This document shows, piece by piece, positions 7,900 to 17,099 of a stretch of DNA of 38,930 nucleotides; within the stretch, counting starts at the first letter, position 1, and each line of letters starts with the position of its first letter. Position numbers and translations under genes: made by a program. The notes below the pieces were generated by a model. That model had not been told where the DNA came from. It searched no databases and was given only the letters and a program-made list of their open reading frames with translations. The stretch is from positions 1-38,930 of the forward strand of contig JADFJC010000020.1 in assembly GCA_022566315.1 (NCBI GenBank). The letters run 5' to 3'. Source of the DNA: Planctomycetota bacterium. GTDB lineage: Bacteria; Planctomycetota; Phycisphaerae; Sedimentisphaerales; Anaerobacaceae.

Positions 7900-10032
7900 T
7901 TACTCCTGAGGAGAAGTTTGATTATTCAACCCAAGCCGTAGCCAATTTTCTGCGAGCAACGCGATATCTATCATATTTACTATCCCATCGTGATTGAGGT
8001 CACCATCAATCCAGCGCATTTCGCTCATACTCGCATAAGCCGTCCCGCCGTAAGCGCCCATATTAACGCGACCGCCATTAGGCGTCGGCTCTCTGGATGG
8101 GTCAACTGTTGGGTCGCCGCCATCGATGCAGGGACTGGTAACTTCGTCGAGGACCCATACATCATGCTCTGGCCAGTATCGGCCCCGCTCGGAGCGCAAA
8201 TGGTAGTCGTCGTTGTTTGGGTCGACAAAAAGTGGCTCGGTGTTGATGTTGCCTTCGCCTTCCTGCTCAACACAACTGTAGCGTGCCTGGCATCCAAACA
8301 GGTTACCATCAGTATTGTTCCAGAAAATACTGCTGCTGACGTTCGGCTCAGCTCTAACATAGGCCTCGATGCCGTATTTATTGTCCACCACTGTTACATT
8401 GCTTATCGTGGGGGAACTCGCCGCAATAAAGATTCCTGTGAAACTATTTCTTATGACAAAATTCTTTAAGATACTGTCAGGGCCTTCACCATAGTAAAAG
8501 GAAACTGCGAAATCGTCCGGGTTCTCGATCACAGCCGCATCAGCAGCACTCTGCACCGTTATCGCTTTACCCCTAAACCTGATTTCTTCTGTGTAAACCC
8601 CTGGATAGACCAGAACTGTATCGCCATCCTCCGCTGAATCGATGCCCTTCTGGATAGTTGCGAAAGCTGTCTCGGGACTCAAACCGTTGTTGCGATTGTC
8701 GCCTTTGGCCGCATCAACGTAGTAAGTCTGGGCGGGTCGAGCTCGGGGAATGCACAAAACCGACTTGTGTGCCTCGACAGTGATCTCACCCCTGGTATAT
8801 CGGGCGCTTATGGTAATGTTTTCAGATTCGTCCACGCCTTCCAGCGTCAACAAGCCATTTTCATCGATGCTGCCATAAGTTACCGGCTCAAGCGACCAAA
8901 TTGCCGATGTTGTCACATCTTTTGGAGAACCATAGTTGTAATAGGCCAGGGCACTATATTGCGCTGCCGACCATGCGAGCACTTCATCTGGGCCTGTTAT
9001 CTCCAGACCTATCAGCCTGAGCGGTTCGGGAATCGTCGCAATCCAAGCCTCAGGATACCGAGATGGATTTCTCCCATTACCAACAATCGTCAAACCATCG
9101 GCGGATATGTCTGTCGCTTCTCTCAAATCCCAGTCGCCCAGGTCCAGGCCGTAGTCATTAACAAGCATGTCTCTCAGGTTGCGCACACCATTTTGCTGGT
9201 CCCAAATAAAGGGGCCGTCCGCGTTTCCGCCCAGGATGACAGAGCCGTCGGCAGAGACAGCACGGGCCACGCCGGGCGCGAGTCCAACCATGCCAGTCTC
9301 GGCGGTCCAGCGGAATACTCCAAGACCGTCAGCAGTACCCACCACAACTGAGCCATCGGCAGAGACATCTCTAGCCCATGAGGTCCCGTCACCCAGGCTT
9401 TGCATACCATCCTCGGCCGTCCAGCGGAACGCTAAGTCGTCCTCTGCAAAAATGCTGTATCCGGACCCCACTACCACCGACCCATCGGCCGAGACAGCGG
9501 AGGCCGACGTTTCGCTGCCACCGCCCGGCAGGTAGCCTAATCTTTGCATCCCGCCGGATACCGTCCAGCGAAATGGTTCATTGCCAAACCTATCGTTGCG
9601 AGTGTATCCTACCACAACTGAGCCATCCGCCGAGACATCAGACGCCCTCTCGCCCCCTCCCAATGCCTGCATCCCACCGGCTTGCGTCCAACGGAAGGCT
9701 TGGTCCCTTCCCGACATGTATCCCACCACAGTGGTGCCATCATCCGACACGGAGAATGCTTCCCCGTAATCAGAGTCCGGCAAATAACCCAGCCCCTGCA
9801 TACCGCCCTCGGCAGTCCAGCGGAACGGTTCGTCACGACTCCATCCCACCACGACCGACCCATCGCCCGATACGGCTTGGGCGCTCGTATCCAACGTACC
9901 CGGCAGGTGACCCAGGCCTTGGAAACTGGCCCCATCTGCCAGCGAAATCTCAGCGAAGCTTAGAACAACAAATCCAAGCAACACTAACGTAGTTCTTAAC
10001 CCAGCAACCCATTTTATTTTTTCTCTCATCAT
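7900..10032 (-). CDS. Secreted HAF-repeat / beta-helix / dockerin protein
   Basis: A 710-residue exported protein. A signal peptide lies at residues ~1-33. Residues ~35-335 hold six repeats of the HAF/beta-propeller type, each with an F-R-W-T core (FRWTAEGGMQGLG, FRWTQAGGMQALG and so on, the sixth degenerate as FIWDQQNGV) alternating with VSADGSVVVG. An Ig-like part follows (~340-420). A DUF1565/right-handed beta-helix segment begins at TYYVDAAKGDNRNNGLSPET (~430-640). The C-terminus has one dockerin-like calcium loop, DGDLNHDGIVNMIDIALLAE (~670-695). Single C-terminal dockerin-like repeats are frequent in Phycisphaerae secreted proteins, where their partner is unknown. Either of two adjacent ATGs could be used; AGGA lies just before both. 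No enzymatic motif; likely surface or matrix protein. Confidence 0.85.
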   Translation of the reverse strand: MMREKIKWVAGLRTTLVLLGFVVLSFAEISLADGASFQGLGHLPGTLDTSAQAVSGDGSVVVGWSRDEPFRWTAEGGMQGLGYLPDSDYGEAFSVSDDGTTVVGYMSGRDQAFRWTQAGGMQALGGGERASDVSADGSVVVGYTRNDRFGNEPFRWTVSGGMQRLGYLPGGGSETSASAVSADGSVVVGSGYSIFAEDDLAFRWTAEDGMQSLGDGTSWARDVSADGSVVVGTADGLGVFRWTAETGMVGLAPGVARAVSADGSVILGGNADGPFIWDQQNGVRNLRDMLVNDYGLDLGDWDLREATDISADGLTIVGNGRNPSRYPEAWIATIPEPLRLIGLEITGPDEVLAWSAAQYSALAYYNYGSPKDVTTSAIWSLEPVTYGSIDENGLLTLEGVDESENITISARYTRGEITVEAHKSVLCIPRARPAQTYYVDAAKGDNRNNGLSPETAFATIQKGIDSAEDGDTVLVYPGVYTEEIRFRGKAITVQSAADAAVIENPDDFAVSFYYGEGPDSILKNFVIRNSFTGIFIAASSPTISNVTVVDNKYGIEAYVRAEPNVSSSIFWNNTDGNLFGCQARYSCVEQEGEGNINTEPLFVDPNNDDYHLRSERGRYWPEHDVWVLDEVTSPCIDGGDPTVDPSREPTPNGGRVNMGAYGGTAYASMSEMRWIDGDLNHDGIVNMIDIALLAENWLRLGLNNQTSPQE

Positions 10033-10188
10033 TTTCCTGACCTTTCCAAAAAGTACGAAAGTACGGTAGATGATTTATGCTGACGAGCAAGAATACCATG
10101 ACAATCGTTCCACTTACCTCCGTGTTTTTGCTGTCATATTGTAACACAAAAGTGATTGATTTTACAAGAGAATTTTGTTGCAAAGCAA

Positions 10189-10280
10189 TATCGTATTGCG
10201 TATCCTTTGCTACTCTGCGAAGTAGCGCTTCGCTACGAAGCACGAGCGACTGCGCTCAGGACAGGTATCGTATTGCATAT
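10189..10280. repeat. Repeat with hairpins in front of lptF
   Basis: Two 15-mers, TATCGTATTGCGTAT (10189-10203) and TATCGTATTGCATAT (10266-10280), differ at one base and bracket two hairpins: GTAGCG-CTT-CGCTAC (10222-10236) and GAGCG-ACTG-CGCTC (10244-10257). This fills much of the 324-base spacer between the dockerin gene and lptF. No promoter is clear. Confidence 0.5.
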
Positions 10281-10356
10281 TGCGTGCCGATGTATCAGGT
10301 TCGTTTTGCATATTTCCTTTCGCGCAATACGGCACACGGGCGACGAAAGTAGAAAA

Positions 10357-11952
10357 ATGGTTTTTACACTGCACAGATACATATTTCGGGAGCTTTTAAG
10401 AGTTTTTGCGTTAACGGTGGTGGCGCTGACACTAATGATGAGCTTGGGCAGTATTCTTCGGCCTGTCCAGGAATACGGCGTAGGGCCTTGGCAGGTTATC
10501 CACCTTATGGGCTATTTTCTGCCGATAACGCTGACGTTTGTTCTGCCGATGGCGGCATTATTCGCCGGTGCCCTGGTTTACGGGCGACTTACAAGCGATA
10601 ATGAGCTTGACGCCTGCAGGGCAAGCGGAATAAGTCTGCTGACGTTAGTTTACCCGGGATTTGCCCTGGCAATCATAGTGGCGATTACGAATCTGCTCCT
10701 GAGCTTCCACGTAATGCCGGCTTTCGTACACTTAGCGGAAAAATCCCTCAAGAACAATGCCAAACAAATACTTTTCCGCAATATCCAGCGGAAAAGATAC
10801 TACAAACTGCCCCCGGACGGCCGGTACCTGATTTATGCCGACCAGACCAGCCCGCAAAATGATGCGCTTTCAGGTGTGGTTATTATTGAGGTAAAAAATA
10901 ACGAAATAAAAAAGATTATCACCGCTGAAAGCGCCAAAGTAACTTTCAAGCTGGCAGGCAAATTCAATGAAGTGCAAATAATTGCATACAGGGCAAACCA
11001 AATGGGTGCCGAGGACGAGGGAGGAGCGGAATGGCTGTCGTTGAGAACGGAGTTCGGCTCGCTGTTAGGTGATGATATAAAGTTCAAGAAAATAGATGAA
11101 ATGAAAAAAATCCAGGCTGACCTGATGCAGTTTTATCCGATTGCAAAACTGGCGCGCGATACTTATGCACAACTGACTACAGAGCTGTTAGCGCAGGACA
11201 TTAAGACCAGAATAGCTGATGGTACTAATAGCTTCTATAATCTGCTTGGCGTGCCAAACTCGGTCAAATTTACCGCGCGTCAATGCATCGCACGGGACGA
11301 AGAAGAAGTCGAGTTGTCCGGTGACGTTGTGGTCATAGAATACGATACGGACAGCAAACGACCTCTGCGCACCTTAAGATGTGCAAGGGCTTCGCTGCAT
11401 ATCGAGGGCGATAAGCTGGCACCGACTTTGACGATGGACATCTATAACGCAAGAGAAGAAGCCTCAGGGGAAATAAGGGGGCGTTATATCGTACGTGGTT
11501 TGTTACCACCCCAGGCCGTGGAGGCAATAGCAAATCAATTCAGAACTGAAAACGGCTCATTACAGGCCGAAAAGCTGGCTTCTCCGTTATCGGGAATGGA
11601 ACAAAGTGCGGAACTAACAAATTTGCAAAACACACTTCGAAGAAAAATCAAAAAGACCCTTGTGCAGATAAAGGCCGAAACACATTCCCGATTGGTGTTC
11701 GGAATAGGCTGTGTATCAATGATAATGATTGGCATTGGTCTGGGCATAATAAAGAAAGGCGGACATCTGCTCAGCGCTTTTGGCGCAAGTTGTGTGCCCG
11801 CTGCGGTACTGATAGTGTGCATAATGAGCGGCAAACACCTTACCGAGAACCTCGGTGCACAAAATATTTCAGGTATAGCGCTGATGTGGGCAGGGTTGGC
11901 ATTTTTGTCTTTGTTGGCTGTTGTGATATATGGCTGGCTATTGAAACATTAA
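10357..11952 (+). CDS. lptF: LptF/LptG family permease (first of pair)
   Basis: A 531-residue inner-membrane protein of the YjgP/YjgQ family, a transmembrane part of the LptB2FG ABC transporter that extracts lipopolysaccharide from the inner membrane. N-terminal membrane helices include the sequence FRELLRVFALTVVALTLMMS and a second region (ITLTFVLPMAALFAGALVYG); the family motif LTSDNELDACRASGIS follows near residue 78. A large periplasmic jellyroll-type domain spans residues ~120-430, longer than in E. coli LptF, and three helices close the protein. The frame is open to 10156, but ATG 10357 is chosen because MVFTLHRYIFRELL is the expected family N-terminus and the upstream part consists of repeats. 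The second permease gene follows 46 bases downstream. Confidence 0.85.
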   Translation: MVFTLHRYIFRELLRVFALTVVALTLMMSLGSILRPVQEYGVGPWQVIHLMGYFLPITLTFVLPMAALFAGALVYGRLTSDNELDACRASGISLLTLVYPGFALAIIVAITNLLLSFHVMPAFVHLAEKSLKNNAKQILFRNIQRKRYYKLPPDGRYLIYADQTSPQNDALSGVVIIEVKNNEIKKIITAESAKVTFKLAGKFNEVQIIAYRANQMGAEDEGGAEWLSLRTEFGSLLGDDIKFKKIDEMKKIQADLMQFYPIAKLARDTYAQLTTELLAQDIKTRIADGTNSFYNLLGVPNSVKFTARQCIARDEEEVELSGDVVVIEYDTDSKRPLRTLRCARASLHIEGDKLAPTLTMDIYNAREEASGEIRGRYIVRGLLPPQAVEAIANQFRTENGSLQAEKLASPLSGMEQSAELTNLQNTLRRKIKKTLVQIKAETHSRLVFGIGCVSMIMIGIGLGIIKKGGHLLSAFGASCVPAAVLIVCIMSGKHLTENLGAQNISGIALMWAGLAFLSLLAVVIYGWLLKH

Positions 11953-11998
11953 GCTAATAGCTAAGTCAATTTTTATGGCCTGACGGATTTCTTTTTAC

Positions 11999-13105
11999 AT
12001 GAAGATATTGGACAAATATGTTGTAAAGAATTTTTTGATTGGCTACGTAATCGCCTTTTGCGTTCTGATAGGTTTGCGAATAATTATTGATTTGTTCGTG
12101 AATCTCGACGAATTTACCGAGCACGCCGACCTTAGCGCCATGGCTGTTATGAAAAACATATTACTTTTTTATGGCGTGAACATCACACTTTACTTTCGTG
12201 AATTCGCTGGAATGATAACCGTAGTTGCAGCGTCCTTTTCGTTCGGCAAGATGGTCCGCTCCAATGAGCTGGTGGCCGTGATGGCATCGGGCGTTAGTTT
12301 GAAGCGTGTAATTGCACCGATAGTCCTTCTTGCACTGCTGTTGACCGGCGTGCTGGTGATTGACCAGGAATTTATAATACCGCCACTTGCGGACAAGCTT
12401 GTGCGCAGCCATGATGATATTCCAGGCCAGGAATCCTATGACGTATGGTTTATCAATGACGGCAATGGCTCACTAATTTGCTCTCAAAGATTTGATGTAG
12501 AAACGTCAACACTGCACAGGCCGACTATCATCACACGGCGTAAGATAGCTAATTTGGGCATCTGGGAGGTAACCGGCCGGATAGATGCCGAAAGAGCGGT
12601 TTACAATGGCGAAACCGGCGGGTGGGACTTAATTAACGGGCGATTTATCGAAAAAGGGTCCTCTAAAGGCGCCCAGCCGATAGCTTTTTACGCCAGTGAC
12701 ATTACTCCAAAGAGCATCCCCATCAGGCTCAAAGCCGAGCACAAAACTTTGCTGAGCTGGCGACAGTTGGCTGCCCTTGTAACACAGGCAGAACAGGGGA
12801 AAATCAAGGATTCACTTCAGCTTTACAGCCAGAAGCACTTTCGTGTTACCGAGCCGATTATCAATCTGGTAATGCTTATGGTGTGTCTGCCGATTTTGGT
12901 TTGTCGTGACCCGAAGTCGATGAAGTCCGCCGTTACGATTAGTTTTGCTATGGTAGGTGCGTGTTTTGTCACAACTTTTATCTGCAAAATGCTCGCTGCG
13001 GAGGCTGGTGGCAGCAGCTTTTATCAAATTGGATTTTATGCGTGGCTGCCTATATTTATCTTTTTGCCGATAGCTTTTATCGAATTGGATTCAATGAAAA
13101 CGTAA
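11999..13105 (+). CDS. lptG: LptF/LptG family permease (second of pair)
   Basis: A 368-residue YjgP/YjgQ permease, partner of the preceding gene in the LPS export transporter. The N-terminus, ILDKYVVKNFLIGYVIAFCV, is the usual LptG-type first helix; the cytoplasmic motif MVRSNELVAVMASGVSLKR lies at residues ~81-99. The periplasmic domain (~125-270) and the closing helices (~282-362) are the normal size for this family. Which of the pair is F and which is G rests on order and length only. The ATPase (lptB) and the LptC/A genes are not in this window. The gene converges on thiC, with a palindrome between them. Confidence 0.85.
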   Translation: MKILDKYVVKNFLIGYVIAFCVLIGLRIIIDLFVNLDEFTEHADLSAMAVMKNILLFYGVNITLYFREFAGMITVVAASFSFGKMVRSNELVAVMASGVSLKRVIAPIVLLALLLTGVLVIDQEFIIPPLADKLVRSHDDIPGQESYDVWFINDGNGSLICSQRFDVETSTLHRPTIITRRKIANLGIWEVTGRIDAERAVYNGETGGWDLINGRFIEKGSSKGAQPIAFYASDITPKSIPIRLKAEHKTLLSWRQLAALVTQAEQGKIKDSLQLYSQKHFRVTEPIINLVMLMVCLPILVCRDPKSMKSAVTISFAMVGACFVTTFICKMLAAEAGGSSFYQIGFYAWLPIFIFLPIAFIELDSMKT

Positions 13106-13110
13106 ATAGC

Positions 13111-13167
13111 GTTCGTAGTTCATAGTTTGTGGTTCGTAGTCTATGAACAATGAACTCAATTACGAAC
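13111..13167. repeat. Palindromic repeat between convergent lptG and thiC
   Basis: Nested inverted words: GTTCGTA...TACGAAC (13111-13117/13161-13167) and GTTCATAG...CTATGAAC (near 13118-13125/13141-13148). The element overlaps the thiC stop codon at 13160-13162. Placed between convergent genes, it could fold in either transcript. The same kind of word (ATGAACCATGAACTATGAAC) recurs near 22773-22792. Confidence 0.6.
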
Positions 13168-14461
13168 TTAATTCGCGGATTTCTTTATTTATCCTGAGGC
13201 TGCACCAGTCCTTGCCGCACATTGAGCAGTAATCGTCGGATGGTAATTCTTCTGCGCCGATTTCTTTACAGGCCTGTCGGTGCATTTTTTCAGCCGTTTG
13301 CGGGTCGAGCGATTCGGCCAAATGCGTTTTCCAATCCAGATTTGTCCGGGCGATGCTCAGCTTTTTATCCCGCTCGGCAGTGTCTTTTAAGCCGCGAGCA
13401 ATATCGGCGGCGTGGGCTGCGATTTTTGCCGCAATTACGCCGGCTCGAACGTCATCAACATCGGGCAGACCCAGATGCTCTCTGGGTGTAACATAGCACA
13501 AGAACGATGCGCCGTAAAAGGCAGCGGCGGTCCCGCCGATTGCTGATGTTATGTGGTCGTAGCCAGGTGCAATATCAGTTACCAGAGGACCGAGAACATA
13601 AAACGGAGCACCGTGACAAATCTGCTGCTGGATTTCCATATTGTATTGTATCTGGTCAAACGGTACGTGCCCGGGACCTTCGACCATAACCTGACAGCCC
13701 TTTTCCTGGGCCCTGGCGGTAAGTTCGCCGAGGGTCCTTAATTCTGCGATTTGTGCATCGTCGGTAGCGTCGGCGATTGCGCCGGGCCGAAGACCATCGC
13801 CAAGAGAAAAACAAACGTCATACTCGGCCAATACGCCACACAAATCATCGAACATTTCGTACAATGGATTTTGTTTGTTGTGGTATAGCATCCACTTGGC
13901 TAACAGCGCCCCGCCCCGGCTGACGATACCCGCCACCCTATTCTCAAGTAAAGGCAAATGCTCTCTTAAGACGCCGGCGTGAATCGTGAAAAAATCAACG
14001 CCTTGTTTGGCCTGTTTTTCGATTATCTCTAAAATTATTTCGCTGTCTATGTCCTCGACATTTCTGTCCTTTATCATTTCATAGATTGGCACCGTTCCGA
14101 AAGGTACCGGGCACTGTGCCAGTAGTTTCTCACGGATTTCGTCCAGGTTACCGCCGGTGCTCAAATCCATAATCGCATCGGCGCCGGCGGCCAGTGCCGC
14201 TTTCATTTTTTCGATTTCATCTTCTACCGAGCAGCGAACGCTGCTTGTGCCGATATTTGCGTTTACCTTTGTGGTAAGCACCCGGCCTATACCCGCCGGC
14301 CTCAGACCTGTTTTCAGATGCAGCTTGTTCGCGGGTATTACCAGCCGGCCGGCGGCGATGCTCTGGCGAATAAGCGCAGCATCAACGTTTTCCGCCTCGG
14401 CGATAAATTTGACCTCGTTGGTAACCACCCCTGTTCGCGCTATTTGTAATTGTGTTGCCAT
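13160..14461 (-). CDS. thiC: Phosphomethylpyrimidine synthase ThiC
   Basis: A radical SAM enzyme of 433 residues that rearranges 5-aminoimidazole ribotide into 4-amino-5-hydroxymethyl-2-methylpyrimidine phosphate, the pyrimidine half of thiamine. The C-terminal iron-sulfur motif C-x2-C-x4-C is present as CSMCGKDWC. Other ThiC blocks are visible: AGADAIMDLSTGG near residue 93, FFTIHAGVLREHLPLLENR near 157, SLGDGLRPG near 218, MVEGPGHVPFDQI near 257 and YHNKQNPLYEMFDDL near 190. It is the short form, without the extra N-terminal domain of proteobacterial enzymes. The start ATG 14461 lies 52 bases after the riboswitch terminator; GGGGTCC is the only weak ribosome site. No other thi gene is adjacent. 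Confidence 0.97.
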   Translation of the reverse strand: MATQLQIARTGVVTNEVKFIAEAENVDAALIRQSIAAGRLVIPANKLHLKTGLRPAGIGRVLTTKVNANIGTSSVRCSVEDEIEKMKAALAAGADAIMDLSTGGNLDEIREKLLAQCPVPFGTVPIYEMIKDRNVEDIDSEIILEIIEKQAKQGVDFFTIHAGVLREHLPLLENRVAGIVSRGGALLAKWMLYHNKQNPLYEMFDDLCGVLAEYDVCFSLGDGLRPGAIADATDDAQIAELRTLGELTARAQEKGCQVMVEGPGHVPFDQIQYNMEIQQQICHGAPFYVLGPLVTDIAPGYDHITSAIGGTAAAFYGASFLCYVTPREHLGLPDVDDVRAGVIAAKIAAHAADIARGLKDTAERDKKLSIARTNLDWKTHLAESLDPQTAEKMHRQACKEIGAEELPSDDYCSMCGKDWCSLRINKEIRELSS

Positions 14462-14512
14462 TGTTCTTAGGACCCCGTCAAAAATAAGACTTTTGCAAAA
14501 CTTCAGTTAAAA

Positions 14513-14544
14513 ACAAAAAAAACCGCTCCCGCTCAGAAGCGATT
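14513..14544 (-). terminator. Riboswitch expression-platform terminator
   Basis: On the minus strand AATCGCTT pairs with GAGCGGTT (8 bp, two G-U) around CTGAGCGG and is followed by a run of eight or more U's. It lies between the TPP aptamer and thiC, the position expected for transcription-termination control when TPP is bound. Confidence 0.8.
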
Positions 14545-14580
14545 CACTCTATAGTTGTCAGGTTTCAATATTCGTCAATC

Positions 14581-14677
14581 ACTTTCCTACGCAGGCACAT
14601 CGCCGGTTCGGCGATTGTCCCGTTCAGGTTCAAAGGGTCTTTTCTCAGGCCCGTTTATCTTTCAAGCCACCCCTAGT
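14581..14677 (-). ncRNA. TPP (THI-element) riboswitch
   Basis: The minus strand carries the conserved TPP aptamer in order: ACTAGGGGTGG, CTGAGA, the block ACCCTTTGAACCTGA, a variable GC-rich hairpin (ATCGCCG / CGGCGAT) and TGCCTGCGTAGGAAAGT. CTGAGA is the pyrimidine-sensing loop and the GCGTAGGAA part closes P4/P5 in known structures. It lies upstream of thiC, its classical target, with a terminator between the two. Confidence 0.97.
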
Positions 14678-14688
14678 GAACTGCTTCC

Positions 14689-14716
14689 ATTATAGCTTAT
14701 TGCTTTCGGCAGTCAA
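14689..14716 (-). promoter_or_regulatory. Sigma-70-type promoter for thiC riboswitch RNA
   Basis: On the minus strand TTGACT (14711-14716) and TATAAT (14689-14694) are separated by 16 bases. The predicted start near 14682 is a few bases before the aptamer's first helix, which fits well. Confidence 0.75.
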
Positions 14717-14774
14717 ATAAATATTGGCATTCAACCGTGTATGTTAGCCGTTATCTTTGGCGCCGGGACGTCCT

Positions 14775-15935
14775 TCAACGCCGCTGCAGAAAGACATGAA
14801 CGCCTTTTTTGTTTGAAGTAACGATGTCGGGCCTGCCGTCGCCATTTAGGTCGATGACTTCGAATTGCGTTCCGACACCGGAGTCATTATCGATTACGTG
14901 CATAATAAACTCGACCTTTCCCTTCTGGGGACGGCGCAGCTCGAACCAATACAGCATAGCCGGGTCTTTTCCTCCAGGGTCCTTGCCCTGGTGTGCTAAG
15001 TGACGCTTGCCTGTTACCAAATCCTTAATGCCGTCACCATTTATGTCAACGAGCCGTATCGCGTGCGGCTGGGAGTACTTTTCTGAAATGACGTGCTGCT
15101 TGAACGTCGAGCCGTCGGCAGGGGCGAGTTGCTCGAACCACCAGATGCCGTAATTATGGGCAGAGCTGGTAATTACGTCGCTGTCGCCGTCACCATCCAC
15201 ATCATAGACGAGTATATCTGCACAGTCCGGGCCGAGATTGACGGGGTGAAATTTCCAGTCGCTGTCGGTGCGGTCTTTGGGTGCTTGCCACCATCCTTCT
15301 TTGATGAGGACATCGTTTCTGCCGTCACCATTGACATCGCCAATGCCCAGGCCGTGGCTGTACTTTTTCGTCCCCGGTGCGTCCGGGCCGGCGGCGATAA
15401 CGTGCATATCCCACAGGCCGTCAAGGTCGTTCGGCACGCTGAACCAGGCCATCAGACCTTTAGGACGAACGGCGAAAACTAATACCGGATTGCCGTTACC
15501 GAGCAGGTCAACAAATATCGGCGTCTCGTTGCAGGCGCTATCGACAACCATTCTCTTCTTCCAGTGGCCAGGCTTATTCTTTGGATTTTCATACCACCAG
15601 CAAGGCTCGCTTGGCATCCCAATGACAATCGAATCGACCCAGCCGTCACCATTTACATCCTGCGCGAAGTTGGCAAAGGTCTGGCTGTAACCTTTCGAGC
15701 CGTCGTATTGGCCAACGGGACGGACTTCGTGCATCTTCCAGTCCGGCGCTGCGTACCATACATCACCGGCGAGGATGTCCGTTTTGCCGTCGTGGTTGAC
15801 ATCTCCTACTGCGACTCCCTCGCCGCGGAAGGTTTTGTCCACAACGATTTTTCTAAATCGCACCTGGCCGACTGCTGCCGAGATGCTGCATAAAAACGCT
15901 AATAGGACTAACAGAAATATCCATTTTGTCTTCAT
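14775..15935 (-). CDS. Secreted FG-GAP/VCBS repeat protein
   Basis: A 386-residue exported protein with a signal peptide (WIFLLVLLAFLCSISAAVG). It is built of repeated calcium-binding FG-GAP/VCBS-type blades, each with a D-x-N/D-x-D-G core: VGDVNHDGKTDILAGD, DVNGDGWVDSIVIG, IGDVNGDGRNDVLI, VYDVDGDGDSDVITSS, LVDINGDGIKDLVTG and VIDLNGDGRPDIVTS. This suggests a single seven-bladed propeller-like fold. Such proteins are abundant in Planctomycetes; roles in binding or carbohydrate recognition are proposed, but none is demonstrable here. CTGGAGGTCGTT before the ATG is a strong ribosome site. It stands downstream of the divergent thiC regulatory region but faces the same way as thiC. Confidence 0.82.
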   Translation of the reverse strand: MKTKWIFLLVLLAFLCSISAAVGQVRFRKIVVDKTFRGEGVAVGDVNHDGKTDILAGDVWYAAPDWKMHEVRPVGQYDGSKGYSQTFANFAQDVNGDGWVDSIVIGMPSEPCWWYENPKNKPGHWKKRMVVDSACNETPIFVDLLGNGNPVLVFAVRPKGLMAWFSVPNDLDGLWDMHVIAAGPDAPGTKKYSHGLGIGDVNGDGRNDVLIKEGWWQAPKDRTDSDWKFHPVNLGPDCADILVYDVDGDGDSDVITSSAHNYGIWWFEQLAPADGSTFKQHVISEKYSQPHAIRLVDINGDGIKDLVTGKRHLAHQGKDPGGKDPAMLYWFELRRPQKGKVEFIMHVIDNDSGVGTQFEVIDLNGDGRPDIVTSNKKGVHVFLQRR

Positions 15936-16010
15936 AACGACCTCCAGTTTTGAAATTTGTTGCGAAGTGCCTTTATTATAACTTATTGTGTTTAGCGAGC
16001 AAACAAATAT

Positions 16011-17099
16011 TTAACCTTTGCGGCTAAGCAGCAAAGGTGAATGTGGACAACGGCGGGTTAATATGCGGTATCCGGTCTGGGTTACAAGGACATCATCTTC
16101 TATTCGCACGCCGAGTCTGCCGGGTATATATATGCCCGGCTCAATTGTAATAACTTCGCCGGCCTTGAGTCTGCCCTTGCTCTCGACTCTGAGGAAAGGT
16201 GATTCGTGAATTTCCAGGCCGAGGCCGTGTCCTGTGCCGTGGCCGTAAACAGGCAAATCGCTTTTGTCGATTACCTCTCGTGCAGCGGTATCGACACATT
16301 TCATTTTGACCCCGGCTTTTATCATTTTTATCGCAACGGCCTGGGTCTGCTCGACAACATCATAAACCTTCTTATAAAAAGTAGTCGGCCCACCAACCGC
16401 AAAACATCTGGTAATATCGCTGCAATAGCCCTTGTATTTAGCCCCGAAGTCAATCAGGACCGTATCTTTTTGTTTGAGCTTCTTTCCGCTCGGCTGATGA
16501 TGGGGCCGAGAGGCGTTTGGGCCGAAGGCAACAATCGTCTCGAAGCTGTTTGTTGCCCCGAGCTTGCGAATTTGAAAATCGAGCATGCCGGCCAATTCGT
16601 TCTCGGTTACGCCCGGCTTTATGTGCCGCAGTATCTGTTTAAGGGCTTGAGCTGCTATTGAAGCAGCGGCCTCGATGGTTTTAATTTCTGTATTGTCTTT
16701 TATGCTGCGGACAGTTTCAATAACATTCGCAACCGACCTAAGACGAGCTTTGACGTGTTTTTTCAGTTCTTCGAAATCCGCCAGCGAGGTTGTCTTTTCA
16801 ACAGTTACTGTTCGTACTGATTTTAGTTTTTTTACCAGTTTAGAAACCAATTCAGCCAAAGACTTAGAACGCTCAATTATTGTGCAATAAGGGCATTCGC
16901 TTTGTGCCTGTTCGGTGTATCTGCTGTCGGTCAGAAGATAGACGTTGCCTTTGGTAATTGCCGCCCAGCTATCGTCACCCATAAAGCCGGTCGTGTAAGT
17001 TACATTGGCGGGCTTTGTTGCTATAAAGCAATTTATCTTCTTTTTATTCAGCTCGCGGCGAATTGCTTTGATGCGTTTTTTTATTACATCTTTGTTCAT
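16011..17099 (-). CDS. M24 family aminopeptidase (Xaa-Pro type)
   Basis: A 362-residue cytoplasmic metallopeptidase of the pita-bread (M24B) family, which removes N-terminal residues before proline or splits X-Pro dipeptides. The creatinase-like N-terminal domain is ~1-130. Metal ligands are visible in the expected order: first Asp in VLIDFGAKYKGYCSD, second Asp in the same block (SDITRCF), His in GHGTGHGLGLEIHESPFL, Glu in VITIEPGIYIPG and Glu in VRIEDDVLVT. The start codon overlaps the stop of the upstream pectate lyase gene (ATGA), which suggests translational coupling. That pairing with a secreted lyase has no obvious functional reason. Confidence 0.9.
   Translation of the reverse strand: MNKDVIKKRIKAIRRELNKKKINCFIATKPANVTYTTGFMGDDSWAAITKGNVYLLTDSRYTEQAQSECPYCTIIERSKSLAELVSKLVKKLKSVRTVTVEKTTSLADFEELKKHVKARLRSVANVIETVRSIKDNTEIKTIEAAASIAAQALKQILRHIKPGVTENELAGMLDFQIRKLGATNSFETIVAFGPNASRPHHQPSGKKLKQKDTVLIDFGAKYKGYCSDITRCFAVGGPTTFYKKVYDVVEQTQAVAIKMIKAGVKMKCVDTAAREVIDKSDLPVYGHGTGHGLGLEIHESPFLRVESKGRLKAGEVITIEPGIYIPGRLGVRIEDDVLVTQTGYRILTRRCPHSPLLLSRKG

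Noticed and set aside
8767-9992. Long plus-strand open frames
   Set aside because: They are antisense to the HAF-repeat protein; their openness follows from the repetitive coding strand.
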